Positions 60,970-64,000 of a DNA stretch of 64,000 bases are shown one piece after another. The notes beneath the pieces were generated by a model. That model worked only from the letters and a program-made list of their open reading frames with translations, was not told the origin of the DNA and did not search any database. A program made the position numbers and the translations under genes. The stretch's first letter is position 1, and each line of letters opens with the position of its first letter. The stretch comes from Polaromonas sp. YR568 (GTDB lineage Bacteria > Pseudomonadota > Gammaproteobacteria > Burkholderiales > Burkholderiaceae_C). The stretch is from the NCBI RefSeq assembly GCF_900116715.1, contig NZ_FPBM01000008.1, forward strand, positions 62,001-126,000, read 5' to 3'.

Positions 60970-62262
60970 ATGACTCCAGCCAAGCGTTCGAAAAACAAGT
61001 CCGCCGCTCACAAGCCGCGCATTGCCCTGGCGCTCGCCGGCGGTGGTCCCCTGGGAGCGATTTACGAAATCGGCGCCCTGTGCGCACTCGATGAAAGCCT
61101 GCAAGGCCTCTCGTTCACCGACCTGCACCACTATGTCGGCGTATCGGCCGGCGGCTTTATCGCCGCGGGCCTGGCCAACGGCATGACGCCGCGCGAGTTG
61201 TGCGCAGCCTTTATTGAAAACGGCGACACCGCTTCCGAGGTGTTTGACCCAGCCTGGCTGATGGTGCCGGCCTATGGCGAATTCCTGCGGCGCGGCATCA
61301 TGTTCCCGGGCCTGGCGGCATCGGCGCTATGGCGCGCCACCCTCGGGCGCAAATCCGTCGTCAACGCACTGGAAGCACTGGGGCCGGCCTTGCCCACGGG
61401 CATCTTTTCCAACGACGAAGTCCACACGCAGCTGGAAAAGCTCTTTTCCAAACCCGGCCGCACCAACGACTTCCGCAAGCTCCGCACGCGGCTCACGCTG
61501 GTCGCGACCAACCTCGACAGCGGCGACGCCGCCCCTTTCGGCCGCCCGGGCTGGGACCACGTTCCCATCTCCAGGGCCGTGCAGGCCAGCTCCGCCCTGC
61601 CCGGCCTCTTTCCGCCGGTCGAGATCGACAGGCACTACTACGTCGACGGCGCCCTCAAGAAAACCATGCACGCCGGCGTGGCCATGGACGACGGCATAGA
61701 TCTGATGTTCTGCCTGAACCCGCTGGTGCCTTTCAATTCCACACGCTCGCCCGAGCTGGCCATGGATCAGCGCGTCATGCGCCGCGGCCTGCCGGCGGAA
61801 AGGCAATCCATCCCGCGCATCGTGAGCGGCGGCCTACCCGCCGTGCTGAGCCAGACCTTCCGCTCCATGATCCATTCGCGGCTGGAGCTGGGTATGAAGC
61901 ACTATGAGCACGCCTATCCCGACACCGACATCGTGCTGCTGGAGCCCGACCACCGGGACGCCGAGATGTTTCTGGCTAACACCTTCAGCTACAGCCAGCG
62001 CCGCGAACTGGCCGAGCACGCTTATCAAAAAACCCGGCAGATGCTGCGCTCGCGCAAGACCACGCTGTCGGCCAAGCTGGCGCGGCACGGCGTGTCGCTG
62101 AATCTGGACATGCTGGAAGACCCCAAACGCCACCTGGTGGCCAAGAGGCCGGCCGCCACCCGCGTAGGGCGCGCGATTGCATCGCTGGAAGACGTGATGG
62201 AGGATTTGAGCCACGCCGTGAAGCTGGCGGCCCGCGCGAAGCCGGCCACCGCAGCGACTTAA
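60970..62262 (+). CDS. Patatin-like phospholipase
   Basis: 430 residues from the ATG at 60970; the longer frame to 60919 has no better site. The oxyanion-hole loop GGGPLG is at 24-29, the nucleophile elbow GVSAG at 57-61 (S59) and the catalytic DGA at 226-228. A Ser-Asp dyad lipase or acyl hydrolase is expected. GGGPLG replaces the more usual GGGxRG. The C-terminal 130 residues (KTTLSAKLARHGVSLN onward) are basic and partly helical. It may act on membrane lipids or on PHA-associated lipid; no signal peptide is evident, so it is likely cytoplasmic. Confidence 0.85.
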   Translation: MTPAKRSKNKSAAHKPRIALALAGGGPLGAIYEIGALCALDESLQGLSFTDLHHYVGVSAGGFIAAGLANGMTPRELCAAFIENGDTASEVFDPAWLMVPAYGEFLRRGIMFPGLAASALWRATLGRKSVVNALEALGPALPTGIFSNDEVHTQLEKLFSKPGRTNDFRKLRTRLTLVATNLDSGDAAPFGRPGWDHVPISRAVQASSALPGLFPPVEIDRHYYVDGALKKTMHAGVAMDDGIDLMFCLNPLVPFNSTRSPELAMDQRVMRRGLPAERQSIPRIVSGGLPAVLSQTFRSMIHSRLELGMKHYEHAYPDTDIVLLEPDHRDAEMFLANTFSYSQRRELAEHAYQKTRQMLRSRKTTLSAKLARHGVSLNLDMLEDPKRHLVAKRPAATRVGRAIASLEDVMEDLSHAVKLAARAKPATAAT

Positions 62263-62322
62263 ACCAAAGGTTCTCCTGATGGCTTCGAGGCCATGCGCGA
62301 AGCTGCCCGGCACCTGCCGATA

Positions 62323-62340
62323 GATGGACTTGATGGACTT
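62323..62340 (+). repeat. Tandem nine-base repeat in the patatin-tetR gap
   Basis: GATGGACTT occurs twice in immediate succession (62323-62331 and 62332-62340), about 60 bases before the tetR-family start. It could be a slip-strand product or a doubled binding half-site. Confidence 0.35.
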
Positions 62341-62401
62341 CCCTAGTTCCATGCCCGCAGGGGCTGGGTTAGAGTAAAGAGCAATACAAGGTAGACAACT
62401 T

Positions 62402-63061
62402 ATGGCGAAAAAAGCGCCGCGCCGTACAGCAGAGCGGATCCTGGAGGTCACCCTGGACCTCTTCAACCGCTTTGGCGAGCCCAATGTGTCGACCACGCTG
62501 ATCTCGGCCGAGCTCAGCATCAGCCCCGGCAACCTCTATTACCACTACCCCGCCAAAGACGAGCTCATCAACTCGTTGTTCGATCGTTACGAAAAATCCC
62601 TGAGTGAGCTGCTCAACGCCAGCGACGGCGTGCGCGATGTGGAAGACGCCTGGTTTTTCATGCACACGCTGTTCGAGCTGATCTGGCAATACCGCTTCCT
62701 TTACCGCGACCTCAACGACCTGTTGAGCAAAAACCGCCGGCTGGAAACCCATTTCCAGTGGGTGCTGAAAAACAAGACGCGCGCCGTGAAGGGCCTGCTC
62801 GACGGCATGAGCCGCGCCGGCGCCATGACGATTGATTCACGCGAAGTCGAAGCCACGGCCACCAGCATGGTGGTGGTGCTCACTTACTGGCTCAGCTTTG
62901 AGTACGTGCGCGACCCGCGCAACGCGCTGGAACCGGCCAATGCGCAGGCCGCGCTGCTGCGCGGCGCACACCACGTGCTGAACCTGCTGATTCCCTACCT
63001 GGAGCAAGGCCAGCGCGCCCATTTGCAGGCGCTGGTGGGCGCTTACAGCAACCCGGCTTGA
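62402..63061 (+). CDS. TetR-family transcriptional regulator
   Basis: 219 residues. The N-terminal helix-turn-helix is visible in RILEVTLDLFNRFGEPNVSTTLISAELSISPGNLYYHYPAK-type sequence, where the NLYYHYPAKDEL ending (about 46-57) is a TetR hallmark. The ligand domain shows FELIWQYRFLYRDLNDLL and further helices. It is presumably a repressor released by a small hydrophobic ligand, perhaps acyl-CoA given the neighbours. Its operator is unknown, and palindromes nearby are candidates. Confidence 0.88.
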   Translation: MAKKAPRRTAERILEVTLDLFNRFGEPNVSTTLISAELSISPGNLYYHYPAKDELINSLFDRYEKSLSELLNASDGVRDVEDAWFFMHTLFELIWQYRFLYRDLNDLLSKNRRLETHFQWVLKNKTRAVKGLLDGMSRAGAMTIDSREVEATATSMVVVLTYWLSFEYVRDPRNALEPANAQAALLRGAHHVLNLLIPYLEQGQRAHLQALVGAYSNPA

Positions 63062-63120
63062 GTTACGCCAAACCGCCCTCATTCATAACACCAACAATTT
63101 TTACCTAGGAGACAACACAC

Positions 63121-63894
63121 ATGGCCAAATGGACTGCCTTCCCCCACGCCGGCGACTACACATTTGATGCCGCCAGCCTGAAAAAAAGCTGGGCCCGCCT
63201 GCACCAGGGCGACTGCGAGCCCCTGCCCAAAGACGCGGACGTGCTGCAGGCCTGGGTTCTGTTTCACAACGGCGACTTCCAGAAGGCCTTTGACGCCGGC
63301 ATCAAGGCCGGCGGCGACGGCATCACGGCGGCCAACAAAGCCGCCAGCATGTACGCCACCTACCTGGAAACCAAGGAAAAGACCAAGCTCGACCTCTTTA
63401 TGGAAGTCGCGGCCCGCGCCGAGGCCCAGCAAAAGGACGACCCCAAGAACGCCAACGCCTGGTACTGGCAGGCTTATGCCCTGGGCCGCTACAGCCAGGG
63501 CATCAGCGTGGCCAAGGCGCTCGCACAGGGCCTGGGCACCAAGGTGAAGAACTCGCTGGAGCAAGCCATCAAGCTGTCACCCAAACACGCCGATGCGCAC
63601 ATCGCGCTGGCGGCCTTCCACGCCGAGGTGATCGACAAGGTGGGCTCCCTCATAGGCGGCATGACCTACGGCGCCAAGAAGGACGTCGGACTGGGACTCT
63701 ACAAAGACGCGCTCAAACTGCACCCCGGCTCCGCCATCGGCATGATCGAGTACGCCAACGGCATGGTGATGCTCGAAGGTGACAAAAAGATGAAAGAAGC
63801 CACCAAGCTGTATGAGCAGGCCGCGGCCAGCAAGCCGCTGGACGCGACCGAGCGGCTGGATGTGGAGATGGCCAAGGCTGAACTGGAAGACTGA
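63121..63894 (+). CDS. TPR-like helical repeat protein, unknown function
   Basis: 257 residues with no signal peptide or membrane helix. Pairs of helices resembling tetratricopeptide repeats are visible: DVLQAWVLFHNGDFQKAFDAGIKA, NANAWYWQAYALGRYSQGIS, HADAHIALAAFHAE and AIGMIEYANGMVML...EATKLYEQAAA. An AGGAG ribosome site (TAGGAGAC) precedes the ATG. Functions of such proteins are mostly protein-protein binding. A terminator follows, so it ends its unit. Confidence 0.7.
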   Translation: MAKWTAFPHAGDYTFDAASLKKSWARLHQGDCEPLPKDADVLQAWVLFHNGDFQKAFDAGIKAGGDGITAANKAASMYATYLETKEKTKLDLFMEVAARAEAQQKDDPKNANAWYWQAYALGRYSQGISVAKALAQGLGTKVKNSLEQAIKLSPKHADAHIALAAFHAEVIDKVGSLIGGMTYGAKKDVGLGLYKDALKLHPGSAIGMIEYANGMVMLEGDKKMKEATKLYEQAAASKPLDATERLDVEMAKAELED

Positions 63895-63940
63895 GCTTTT
63901 TACCTAAGCTTTTTTGACGCCTGCTGTTGCAGGATCAAGA

Positions 63941-63975
63941 GCCCGCGCACTGCAAGGTACGCGGGCCTTGTTTTA
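63941..63975 (+). terminator. Probable terminator after the TPR-like gene
   Basis: GCCCGCG (63941-63947) pairs with CGCGGGC (63960-63966), with a 12-base loop, followed by a T-rich tail (CTTGTTTTATT). It lies about 45 bases after the stop. The imperfect T-run lowers certainty. Confidence 0.65.
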
Positions 63976-64000
63976 TTCGAGGCGCCGCCCTACGGCGCTC

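Overview
The window looks like a chromosomal surface-polysaccharide locus from a GC-rich betaproteobacterium, most likely Burkholderiales (Comamonadaceae-like). This rests on the family mix (two-domain acyl reductase, PHA-granule phasin, TetR, patatin, rmlBDAC beside a large O-antigen/capsule block) and on codon use. No rRNA, tRNA or ribosomal protein gene is present, so the genus is not fixed. No insertion sequence, CRISPR array or phage gene was seen.

Layout. (1) 1-7002, minus strand: a WzxE-like flippase cut by the left edge, a Wzy/WaaL-like membrane protein, a GT-C-like membrane protein, GtrA, a fused SDR-GtrB protein and a methyltransferase. Much of 2.7-7.2 kb is visibly AT-richer than the rest. 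(2) 7263-17704, plus strand: tviB and tviC (UDP-HexNAc to UDP-HexNAcA), a sugar O-methyltransferase, an ABC exporter (wzm/wzt, the latter with a C-terminal cargo domain), a hexapeptide acyltransferase, a methyltransferase, a GT-B-like protein and a membrane-anchored propeller-like protein. (3) 18089-37462: a PhyH oxygenase, a methyltransferase, four consecutive GT-B-like transferases with a CMP-sugar cytidylyltransferase among them, then a divergent neuB, a GT8-like enzyme, a divergent neuC, a second neuA, a Wzx flippase, a GT2, a tiny membrane protein, a GT-B, an SDR reductase and two GT4 enzymes. (4) 37718-54548: the UDP-L-FucNAc genes (fnlBAC), a WbpG/HisF/HisH amidotransferase module, a Gfo/Idh/MocA oxidoreductase, and a second nonulosonate set (cytidylyltransferase, SDR, neuB, neuC, neuD, CBS-aminotransferase fusion), followed by a Wzy-like protein, an initiating phosphoglycosyl transferase and a WbpM/PglF 4,6-dehydratase. 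(5) 54574-57986, minus strand: rmlBDAC for dTDP-L-rhamnose. (6) 58130-63894: a lipid/PHA neighbourhood with a two-domain acyl reductase, phasin, patatin, a TetR regulator and a TPR-like protein.

How the genes fit together. The WbpM/PglF dehydratase, the aminotransferase and the NeuD acetyltransferase would make UDP-N,N'-diacetylbacillosamine. The canonical NeuC, NeuB and third cytidylyltransferase would take this to CMP-legionaminic acid. WbpG/HisF/HisH could add an acetamidino group. FnlABC supplies L-FucNAc, TviB/TviC a HexNAc uronate and Rml rhamnose. Genes for both export logics are present: an ABC transporter flanked by methyltransferases, and Wzx/Wzy. More than one glycan may therefore be made. 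Most plus-strand genes overlap by 1-4 bases or lie a few bases apart, which indicates long translationally coupled transcription units. Clear promoter-like sites lie before tviB (7198-7225) and before the PhyH gene (18012-18039).

The most unusual parts are the second, sequence-divergent NeuB/NeuC/NeuA set embedded with a family of related GT-B enzymes, two enzyme fusions (SDR-GtrB and CBS-aminotransferase), an orphan membrane-anchored propeller-like protein, and small coupled ORFs too short for routine gene calling.
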